A stretch of DNA of 9,729 nt from CAZQDP01 sp964592375. Lineage in GTDB: Bacteria > Bacillota > Clostridia > RUG12999. Position 1 is the first letter of the stretch; each line of letters begins with the position of its first letter. The stretch covers positions 1 through 9,729 of the forward strand of contig CAZQDP010000077.1 in assembly GCA_964592375.1 (NCBI GenBank), read 5' to 3'. The position numbers and the translations under genes are program-made. Below are positions 1-5,560 of this stretch, in pieces. The notes beneath the pieces were generated by a model that had not been told where the DNA came from, searched no databases, and was given only the letters and a program-made list of their open reading frames with translations.

Positions 1-44
1 ATGAATGTAATGACATTCATTTCAAGATAATGATATGCCGCCAT
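1..44 (-). CDS. 5' end of a divergent gene, product unknown (partial)
   Basis: Reading leftwards, an ATG at 44-42 opens a frame with no stop up to the window edge, giving MAAYHYLEMNVITF and then a cut codon. An AAAGGA sequence (complement of 56-61) lies 11 bases upstream, rather far for a ribosome binding site. A plausible sigma-A promoter at 98-126 points the same way and would leave a leader of roughly 45 bases. A second in-frame ATG at 20-18 is an alternative start but has no clear ribosome binding site. Fourteen codons are too few to name a family. A regulator of the divergent exporter gene is a common arrangement but is only a guess here. Confidence 0.4.
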   Translation of the reverse strand, partial: MAAYHYLEMNVITF

Positions 45-97
45 ATTTTGCGACGTCCTTTCAAAGCATTTTTGCACTTTATATTTATTATGATTTT

Positions 98-126
98 ATA
101 TTATCACTTTTTTATCTATTCGTCAA
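98..126 (-). promoter_or_regulatory. Probable sigma-A promoter for the leftward gene
   Basis: On the minus strand, TTGACG (complement of 121-126) is followed after 17 bases by TAATAT (complement of 98-103). The -35 box matches consensus at five of six positions; the -10 box is weaker. It is back to back with the rightward promoter at 162-190, with about 35 bases between the two -35 boxes, so one regulator bound between them could affect both. Confidence 0.45.
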
Positions 127-161
127 CAAAAAAGGCATGCAAAAAAGCCAACTCCTCACAT

Positions 162-190
162 TTGACAAAATAAAATAAAATCGATATAAT
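162..190 (+). promoter_or_regulatory. Consensus sigma-A promoter for the TauE-family gene
   Basis: TTGACA at 162-167 and TATAAT at 185-190 are both perfect consensus hexamers with the ideal 17-base spacer. Transcription should start near 197, leaving a leader of about 50 bases before the ATG at 246. No hairpin or operator is obvious in that leader. Such a promoter is expected to be strong unless repressed. Confidence 0.82.
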
Positions 191-245
191 AATGCAAGCG
201 TTAATACCCTTTTAGCAGAAAGATTAATTACGATGAGGAGAGACT

Positions 246-1025
246 ATGCTTTATCTATTCATTAGTATTATTGCTTCCACCTTAGGTGCACTCAGTGGCA
301 TTGGTGGAGGAGTGCTGATAAAACCTGTTCTGGATATGTTCTCGCCTCTTGGCGTATCTTCAATTGGTTTTCTGTCGGGTGTCACCGTACTATCGATGAC
401 ATCAGTTTCGCTCATTAAAAACAGAAAAAGCGATTTTAAAGTGGATAAAAAGAGAAGCTCCTATTTGGCAGGCGGTGCTGTTCTTGGAGGAATTGGCGGA
501 AAGCAAATTTTCGAACTCCTTTTGCTAATATGGGAAAAGGGCAATATACTGGTTGCCATCCAGTCTGCGCTATTGATGCTATTGACCTTGGGGGTTGTGA
601 TCTATTTATTCAAAAAGCAGTCTATCAGTAGTTTGCATATCAAAAATGTTTTTGCATGTGTGGTAACAGGACTGTTGCTTGGCGCTATTTCAGCGTTTTT
701 AGGCATTGGAGGAGGCCCTTTTCATTTGGCTCTGCTTTATTATTTTTACTCCATGGACACCAAAACAGCTGCGCTCAATTCCATTTATATTATCTTTTGT
801 TCCCAGCTTGCAAGCCTCATCCTAACAATAGCAACAGGAAATATTCCCTCATTTGCGCCAACCATTTTAGCCCTGATGATACTTGGTGGCATTTCGGGTG
901 GATTGATTGGCAGCTACCTATTGAAAAAGCTTCATGAAAAGCAGGTTGAACGCATTTTCCATGTCATTATGGGTTTGATTGTCCTTATTTGTTTATTTAA
1001 TTTCATTCGAGCCTGCATTTCATAG
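246..1025 (+). CDS. TauE/SafE-family membrane permease (putative anion/sulfur-compound exporter)
   Basis: This 259-residue integral membrane protein has the length and two-repeat layout of the TauE/SafE (DUF81) family. The two halves carry matching glycine-rich motifs: GALSGIGGG at residues 14-22 and GAISAFLGIGGGPF at 146-159. Both sit at the start of hydrophobic hairpins, and about eight membrane segments can be read along the chain. Family members export or take up sulfite, sulfoacetate, taurine-related or other small anionic compounds, but the substrate cannot be deduced from sequence, and no sulfur-metabolism gene is in view. The start is supported by GAGGAG at 235-240, five bases before the ATG. 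It has its own consensus promoter. No terminator is visible before the pan promoter at 1048, so some read-through into panB is possible. Confident as to family, low confidence as to substrate. Confidence 0.88.
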   Translation: MLYLFISIIASTLGALSGIGGGVLIKPVLDMFSPLGVSSIGFLSGVTVLSMTSVSLIKNRKSDFKVDKKRSSYLAGGAVLGGIGGKQIFELLLLIWEKGNILVAIQSALLMLLTLGVVIYLFKKQSISSLHIKNVFACVVTGLLLGAISAFLGIGGGPFHLALLYYFYSMDTKTAALNSIYIIFCSQLASLILTIATGNIPSFAPTILALMILGGISGGLIGSYLLKKLHEKQVERIFHVIMGLIVLICLFNFIRACIS

Positions 1026-1047
1026 GAGTTTTTGTATAATCATGCAA

Positions 1048-1076
1048 TTGACAAAGCATCCTAAAAGCAGTATAAT
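1048..1076 (+). promoter_or_regulatory. Consensus sigma-A promoter for the panBCD operon
   Basis: TTGACA at 1048-1053 and TATAAT at 1071-1076 are perfect hexamers separated by exactly 17 bases. Initiation near 1083 would give a leader of about 84 bases before the panB GTG at 1167. That leader contains a 12-base perfect palindrome, GATGTGCACATC, at 1125-1136, of unknown meaning. No known riboswitch is recognised. Confidence 0.82.
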
Positions 1077-1166
1077 CGTACTAAAATAGAGGCAAAGCTT
1101 CGTTTTTGGCATCTCAGTATAAAAGATGTGCACATCGGTTGCAAAAAGATAAAGGAATGTGGTATC

Positions 1167-1994
1167 GTGAAAAAGACCATTGTGGATTTTAAAAAGAGCA
1201 AGGAAAGCGGCACAAAGCTTTCACTTTTGACTGCTTATGATTATTCTACCGCGAAGATGATAGACAGCAGCGGCGTGGATGGCATTTTGGTGGGGGATTC
1301 CCTTGCCATGGTATTCTTGGGGCATGAAAACACCTTGCAGGTGACCATGGAGGAGATGCTGCACCATACGAGGGCAGTTGCGCGTGGCACGGGCAGGGCA
1401 CTGCTGATTGGAGATATGCCTTTTATGTCTTATCATATTTCCACTGCAGAGGCTGTGAAAAACGCCGGCCGGTTTGTGCAAGAGGGCGGCGCCCAGGCGG
1501 TGAAACTAGAAGGGGGCGCAGGGGTTATTCGGCAAATTCGTGCCATTGTTCGTGCGCAAATTCCTGTGATGGGGCATTTGGGGCTCACACCCCAGTCCGT
1601 TCATATGTTTGGCGGATTTCGCGTGCAGGGTCAAGATGAGAAAACTGCTAAAATGATGATGGAGGACGCCAAGAGAATAGAAGATGCCGGTGCTTTTTCC
1701 GTTGTACTTGAATGCATTCCAGCGGAAATTGCGCAGCGAATAACCGAGAATATCAGCATCCCAACCATCGGCATAGGGGCAGGCGCGAGTTGCGACGGAC
1801 AAATTCTTGTTTATGCGGACATGCTTGGTCTTTATGGAGAGTGGCACCCAAAGTTTGTAAAGCAATATGCGGATTTGGGCACTGCAATGCGGCAGGCAGT
1901 GCTACAATATACGGAAGAAGTAAAAAGTGGGGCGTATCCCCAAAAGGAGCACACATTTTCACTAAGCGAAGATGTACTTCAAAAGCTATACTAA
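1167..1994 (+). CDS. panB: 3-methyl-2-oxobutanoate hydroxymethyltransferase (ketopantoate synthase)
   Basis: PanB transfers a one-carbon unit from 5,10-methylenetetrahydrofolate to alpha-ketoisovalerate to give ketopantoate, the first step of pantothenate synthesis in the cytosol. The 275-residue chain has the usual length and a TIM-barrel layout. Conserved sites are visible: VGDS with the metal-ligand aspartate at 44, GDMPF with Asp83, VKLEGG with Lys113 and Glu115, GHLGLTPQ at 136-143, the catalytic-position Glu182 in LECIP, and GIGAG near 202-206 followed by CDGQ. I chose the GTG at 1167 because AAAGGA at 1151-1156 precedes it by ten bases and MKKTIVDF is a typical PanB start. An in-frame GTG at 1128 would add 13 residues but has no ribosome binding site. 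First gene of an operon with panC, 27 bases downstream. Confidence 0.95.
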   Translation: MKKTIVDFKKSKESGTKLSLLTAYDYSTAKMIDSSGVDGILVGDSLAMVFLGHENTLQVTMEEMLHHTRAVARGTGRALLIGDMPFMSYHISTAEAVKNAGRFVQEGGAQAVKLEGGAGVIRQIRAIVRAQIPVMGHLGLTPQSVHMFGGFRVQGQDEKTAKMMMEDAKRIEDAGAFSVVLECIPAEIAQRITENISIPTIGIGAGASCDGQILVYADMLGLYGEWHPKFVKQYADLGTAMRQAVLQYTEEVKSGAYPQKEHTFSLSEDVLQKLY

Positions 1995-2003
1995 GGATAT
2001 GAT

Positions 2004-2024
2004 AAAGGAGCGCGCAATGCATTG
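2004..2024 (+). promoter_or_regulatory. panC ribosome binding site with a two-codon ORF overlapping a TTG start
   Basis: AAAGGAG at 2004-2010 is followed at ideal spacing by ATG at 2017. That ATG reads only ATG CAT TGA. Its stop overlaps the TTG at 2022, which is the only start that gives a normal PanC N-terminus (MRIIDTK). The TTG lies 11 bases from the ribosome binding site, which is long. Either translation is coupled through this minimal ORF, or one T is missing from the sequence: ATG CAT TTG AGG would read straight into PanC. Confidence 0.5.
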
Positions 2025-2861
2025 AGGATTATTGATACAAAAGCTCAGATGAAGGAGCAAGTAAGGCTACTAAAGCAAGAGGGACAAACAATCGGGTTTG
2101 TGCCCACCATGGGATATTTGCACAGCGGGCATGTGAGCTTAATTGAGAGGGCAAGGCAGGAAAATGATAAGGTCATTGTAAGTATTTTTGTAAATCCCCT
2201 TCAATTTGGTCCGCAGGAAGATTTTGAAAAATATCCGAGAGATTTTGAGGCGGATGCGGAAAAATGCCGTGCAGCGGGAGTGGATATCATATTTTGCCCC
2301 AAGGCACAGGAAATGTATCCGCAAAGGCCACTGGCATATGTGGATATTGAAGCGTTAGGCGACGGACTGTGCGGCGCCAAAAGAAGCGGGCATTTTCGAG
2401 GTGTATGCACTGTTGTGGCAAAGCTTTTTCATATTGTATCTGCCGATAGGGCATATTTCGGGCAGAAGGATTTTCAGCAACTTGCCATTCTCAGGCAAAT
2501 GGCGCTGGATTTGGATTTTGAAACTGAGATTATCGCTTGTCCAATTGTGCGAGGGGAGGACAATCTTGCCCTAAGTTCTCGAAATAAATATTTGTCCGCT
2601 GAGCAAAGGCAGAGTGCGCTTTTATTGAGCAAAAGCCTGAGCCTTGCGGCGAAGGCAGTGCTTGGCGGCGAGAAAAACAGTGAGAAGTTAATAAAACTAA
2701 TAGATGATATCTTGCAAAGAGATCCTCTTATTCAAATTGATTATATTGAAGTGGTAGATGGGCAAAGCCTTCAGGCGGCACCCGAGATCATACCGGGATG
2801 CGTTATTGCAGTGGCGGCATTTGTTGGCACCACACGACTGATAGACAATATAGAACTTTAA
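2022..2861 (+). CDS. panC: Pantothenate synthetase (pantoate--beta-alanine ligase)
   Basis: PanC activates pantoate with ATP and joins it to beta-alanine, releasing AMP, diphosphate and pantothenate. It is the last step of the pathway and acts in the cytosol as a dimer. The 279-residue length is standard. The nucleotidyltransferase HIGH-type signature is PTMGYLHSGH at 28-37. Further conserved blocks are NPLQFGPQEDF from 58, YFGQKDFQQ at 145-153, and SSRNKYLS at 185-192, the KMSKS-equivalent. HFRGVCTVVAKLF from 124 matches the pantoate/ATP site region. The start codon is TTG, chosen because translation from it aligns with the usual distance to the HIGH motif; see the separate start-site entry. 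It lies 27 bases after panB and 43 bases before panD, so it is almost certainly co-transcribed with both. Confidence 0.95.
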   Translation: MRIIDTKAQMKEQVRLLKQEGQTIGFVPTMGYLHSGHVSLIERARQENDKVIVSIFVNPLQFGPQEDFEKYPRDFEADAEKCRAAGVDIIFCPKAQEMYPQRPLAYVDIEALGDGLCGAKRSGHFRGVCTVVAKLFHIVSADRAYFGQKDFQQLAILRQMALDLDFETEIIACPIVRGEDNLALSSRNKYLSAEQRQSALLLSKSLSLAAKAVLGGEKNSEKLIKLIDDILQRDPLIQIDYIEVVDGQSLQAAPEIIPGCVIAVAAFVGTTRLIDNIEL

Positions 2862-2904
2862 AAAATTCGGCTGATGGCGATGGGAAAAAGGGAAGGGTTG
2901 CGAA

Positions 2905-3291
2905 ATGTTACTGAATATGTTGAAATCTAAAATTCATAGAGCCGTTGTAACGGAGGCGAATGCCGATTATGTTGGCAGCATTACCATTGATGTGGATTTG
3001 ATGGAAAAAGCACAGCTGATGGAATATGAACAAGTCCATGTGGTGGATATTGACAATGGCAACAGACTTGTAACCTATGTCATTGAAGGTCAGCGTGGCA
3101 GTGGGGTTATTTGCCTCAATGGAGCGGCCGCTAAATTGGTGAAGGTAGGGGATAAGGTCATTATTATGGCCTATTGTCAGGTCAGTAAGGAGCAGGTCGG
3201 CGAGCATGAGCCGCGCATTGTACTGGTGGACGAAAAAAATCGGCAAATGAAGATTTTCAATAAAGAAATTCACGGCGAGATAGATGGGTAA
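2905..3291 (+). CDS. panD: Aspartate 1-decarboxylase precursor (pyruvoyl-dependent)
   Basis: PanD converts aspartate to beta-alanine, the second substrate of PanC. It is made as an inactive chain that cuts itself between Gly24 and Ser25, turning Ser25 into a pyruvoyl cofactor. Both residues are present in YVGSITID and fall at exactly the numbering of the well-studied E. coli enzyme. Lys9, Arg54, Thr57, Tyr58 and Asn72 (in the LNGAAA block) also align with known active-site or processing residues. The 128-residue length is typical. GGAAGGG at 2891-2897 lies seven bases before the ATG; Met5 is a less likely start. It is the third gene of the pan operon, and no terminator with a U-tract follows it, so transcription may continue towards asnB. 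Confidence 0.96.
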   Translation: MLLNMLKSKIHRAVVTEANADYVGSITIDVDLMEKAQLMEYEQVHVVDIDNGNRLVTYVIEGQRGSGVICLNGAAAKLVKVGDKVIIMAYCQVSKEQVGEHEPRIVLVDEKNRQMKIFNKEIHGEIDG

Positions 3292-3551
3292 GAGATGAAA
3301 GTGTGATTGATTTTGCATGCCACAAGGTGGCAGGTGTAATGATATTCACATTCTCTGCATATAATACCAATAGTATCACAAGGGTGCAACTTTGCAAGGT
3401 GCATGGCACTTCGTGTATGGTAAGCAACATGAAAGGCAAATTTTTCGCAATGTTCTTTTTGATGTTCTTATCAGCGATATGCTCTGCATTTGTCATTCAA
3501 AAGCATGAATGACTTTGGCTTTGTGGCACCCTTTTGCTTTTGGAGGGTGTT
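3292..3551 (+). promoter_or_regulatory. Structured leader of asnB with possible ribosome-binding-site sequestering switch
   Basis: This 260-base gap separates panD from asnB. Next to the start codon, bases 3526-3534 can pair with 3542-3550 (five consecutive Watson-Crick pairs, one further A-U pair and three G-U pairs, seven-base loop). The helix covers the whole asnB Shine-Dalgarno GGAGGG at 3542-3547. The same anti-Shine-Dalgarno strand, GCACCCTT at 3526-3533, is a perfect complement of AAGGGTGC at 3380-3387, so the two pairings exclude each other. Smaller hairpins are possible at 3318-3332 (TGCCAC/GTGGCA) and 3397-3411 (AGGTGC/GCACTT). The T-box core AGGGTGGNACCGCG is not present. For a promoter I see only weak candidates: TTGCAT-16-TGTAAT at 3313-3340, or a lone TATAAT at 3360-3365. 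The structure is my reading by eye and has not been computed. Confidence 0.35.
3429..3512 (+). CDS. Possible small hydrophobic peptide (27 aa) in the asnB leader
   Basis: An open frame from the ATG at 3429 encodes 27 residues: MKGK, then a run rich in Phe, Met, Leu and Ala to about residue 23, ending QKHE. This resembles a single membrane span or signal-like peptide. It ends 39 bases before the asnB start and lies between the two arms of the long-range pairing proposed for the leader. No convincing ribosome binding site precedes the ATG; GGTAAG is the closest sequence. An ATG at 3417 and a GTG at 3303 in the same frame would extend it. It could be a leader peptide, a small membrane protein or chance; chance is the default view. 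Confidence 0.15.
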   Translation: MKGKFFAMFFLMFLSAICSAFVIQKHE

Positions 3552-5387
3552 ATGTGCGGAATTGCCGGATGGGTTGATTATGATGAGGACTTATTTGAAA
3601 AGGATGAGATTTTAGAAAGGATGCAAAGCAGCCTTCGCAGACGAGGGCCGGATGCAAATGGGATATTCAAATCTCATCAGGCCTGCATCATTCACAGCAG
3701 GCTATCGGTGGTAGACATTGAAAATGGCGCTCAGCCAATGACAATGTTTAAAGATGGGGTGCGCTATGTGCTCACGTATAATGGTGAGCTGTATAATACA
3801 AATGAGTTGCGTGTAGAGCTTGAGGCACTGGGGTATGAGTTCCAAGGCCATTCTGATACCCAAGTGCTGCTGGCAGCGTATTGTGAGTGGAAGGCGCTCT
3901 GCCTTGAAAAGCTCAATGGCATCTATGCTTTTGCAGTGTATAATGAACAAGAAAAAAGCCTATTTTTAGCGCGGGATCGAATTGGCGTAAAACCGCTTTT
4001 TTATTATCAGTACAAAAACGGAATTATTTTTGGCTCAGAGATGAAAGCACTGCTTGCTAATCCAATTGTGGAACCTAAAATTGATCAAGAAGGATTGTAC
4101 GAGATTTTCCTCATGGGGCCGGGAAGAACGCCGGGGCATGGGGTCTTTCATGATGTCAAAGAGTTACAACCGGGACAGTGTGCTCATTTTTCTCAGCAGG
4201 GTATGACTGTAAAGACGTATTGGTCACTCAAAGCGTCAGAGCATACGGAAAGCTTTGAACAAACAACCGAAAAAGTGCGTTATTTAATTCAAGATGCCAT
4301 TATACGCCAGCTGGTATCGGATGTGCCACTTTGCTGTTTTTTATCCGGTGGACTTGACTCCAGCATTATTACAAAGATTGCCGCAGAAAAGTATAAAGAG
4401 GAAGGAAAAAGACTCTCTACCTTCTCGGTAGATTATGTGGACAATGCACGGCATTTTCGAAAAAGTGTTTTTCAGCCCGATTCGGACAATGCATATATTC
4501 AGCTGATGAGTGAGCATTCAGGCAGCAAACATCGTGAGGTTATTTTAAGCAATCATCATTTGGCCGAGGCGTTATTTGAAGCGGTGCAGGCAAGAGATTT
4601 GCCCGGCATGGCGGATATTGATTCTTCTCTCCTGCTATTTTGCCGAGAAATCAAAAGGAATTATACGGTTGCCATATCCGGCGAATGCGCGGATGAAATT
4701 TTTGGCGGCTATCCATGGTATCATGATCAAGAAATTCTTTTTGAAGATAACTTTCCTTGGTCGCGCTCCTTGGCACTACGACAGAGTGTTGTCAGTCCGG
4801 ATGTTTTGGATGACCATTGTTCACAATACGTACGAGCGCGATATGAGCAGACTATTTCTGCCACGGATAAATTGCCGTCTGAAAGCGCACATGCTTCCAG
4901 AATGCGAGAAATGTTTATGCTCAACTTTCAATGGTTTATGCAAACCCTGCTAGACAGGAAAGACAGGATGAGTATGTATAGCGGCCTTGAGGTGCGTGTG
5001 CCCTTCTGTGACCATCGGCTAGCTGAGTATGCATACAATATGCCATGGGAGTTTAAATCCTATCAGGGGCGCGAAAAAGGCATCGTTAGGGAGGCAATGA
5101 GGGGGATATTGCCGGAGAAAATCCTATGGAGGAAAAAGAGTCCATATCCCAAAACGCACAATCCACAGTATATGCGTCTAGTCAAAAATGGCATAGAGGG
5201 ACTGCTGAGCGATAAAAGTGCCATGCTAACCCAACTTGTCAATCGCAGAGCAATCGAGGAAATTGCCGAAAATCCGCAAGGTCTTGCCCGCCCCTGGTAT
5301 GGGCAGCTGATGGGCGGCCCTCAGGTGCTGGCATATCTTTTGCAGGTGGATTTTTGGCTTAGACATTACAAAGTGGAGATTATATAG
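3552..5387 (+). CDS. asnB: Asparagine synthetase (glutamine-hydrolysing)
   Basis: AsnB makes asparagine from aspartate, ATP and ammonia drawn from glutamine. The 611-residue chain has both domains. An N-terminal class II glutaminase begins with Cys2, which becomes the N-terminal nucleophile after Met removal, and contains Arg50, the NGE triad at 77-79 and Asp102 in HSDTQ. The C-terminal synthetase has the ATP-binding PP-loop SGGLDS at 265-270 and SGECADEIFGGYPW at 376-389. In that block the more usual Gly of GEGADE is Cys379, a variant I believe occurs in other Firmicutes. The start at 3552 is fixed by GGAGGG at 3542-3547 and by the need for Met-Cys; an upstream in-frame start would bury the catalytic cysteine. 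Related amidotransferases sometimes act in specialised pathways, but nothing nearby suggests that. It shares its substrate aspartate with PanD upstream. Translation may be controlled by the leader hairpin. Confidence 0.93.
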   Translation: MCGIAGWVDYDEDLFEKDEILERMQSSLRRRGPDANGIFKSHQACIIHSRLSVVDIENGAQPMTMFKDGVRYVLTYNGELYNTNELRVELEALGYEFQGHSDTQVLLAAYCEWKALCLEKLNGIYAFAVYNEQEKSLFLARDRIGVKPLFYYQYKNGIIFGSEMKALLANPIVEPKIDQEGLYEIFLMGPGRTPGHGVFHDVKELQPGQCAHFSQQGMTVKTYWSLKASEHTESFEQTTEKVRYLIQDAIIRQLVSDVPLCCFLSGGLDSSIITKIAAEKYKEEGKRLSTFSVDYVDNARHFRKSVFQPDSDNAYIQLMSEHSGSKHREVILSNHHLAEALFEAVQARDLPGMADIDSSLLLFCREIKRNYTVAISGECADEIFGGYPWYHDQEILFEDNFPWSRSLALRQSVVSPDVLDDHCSQYVRARYEQTISATDKLPSESAHASRMREMFMLNFQWFMQTLLDRKDRMSMYSGLEVRVPFCDHRLAEYAYNMPWEFKSYQGREKGIVREAMRGILPEKILWRKKSPYPKTHNPQYMRLVKNGIEGLLSDKSAMLTQLVNRRAIEEIAENPQGLARPWYGQLMGGPQVLAYLLQVDFWLRHYKVEII

Positions 5388-5471
5388 CGCAAAAAGACCA
5401 AAAAATTTGCAAAGAAACTGTATATTTACTTGTACTGTCTCAGAGTAACCCCCAGGCGGCGATAAGTAGAA

Positions 5472-5512
5472 AAGCCGGTATCCAAATCCTCAAAGGGCTT
5501 GGATGCCGGCTT
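5472..5512. terminator. Bidirectional intrinsic terminator between converging genes
   Basis: AAGCCGG-T-ATCCAA at 5472-5485 pairs with TTGGAT-G-CCGGCTT at 5499-5512. This gives a 14-pair stem with one T-G wobble on the plus strand, closed by a 13-base loop that can pair further. On the plus strand it is followed by ATTTTA. On the minus strand it is followed by TTTTCT, which is the better U-tract. It lies about 85 bases after the asnB stop and about 50 bases after the stop of the minus-strand sensor gene, so it probably ends both transcripts. Confidence 0.8.
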
Positions 5513-5560
5513 ATTTTATGTAGTAGGGATGCATGCAAAATGCAATTGGCATGATAACCA

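Noticed and set aside
133..148. Short inverted repeat GGC/GCC around ATGCAAAAAA as a terminator or operator
   Set aside because: Only three base pairs with a long loop; it sits between the two divergent promoters and could arise by chance.
1128..1166. In-frame GTG at 1128 as an N-terminal extension of PanB by 13 residues
   Set aside because: There is no ribosome binding site before it. The GTG at 1167 has AAAGGA at workable spacing and gives a typical PanB N-terminus.
1506..1865. Open frame of 119 codons on the minus strand
   Set aside because: It lies entirely opposite panB, whose plus-strand frame is strongly conserved, so it is an antisense shadow; the same holds for other short frames inside panB, panC, panD, asnB and the sensor gene.
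3534..3551. In-frame upstream start of AsnB adding six residues
   Set aside because: The class II glutaminase needs Cys directly after the initiator Met, and GGAGGG at 3542-3547 lies inside this stretch, serving the ATG at 3552.
3292..3551. T-box riboswitch upstream of asnB
   Set aside because: asnB is often T-box controlled in Firmicutes, but the conserved AGGGTGGNACCGCG core is absent; AGGGTGCAAC at 3381 is only a partial resemblance and no terminator with a U-tract follows.
5388..5471. Small gene or RNA between asnB and the terminator
   Set aside because: No ORF with a ribosome binding site and no recognisable RNA; it reads as the 3' untranslated end of asnB.
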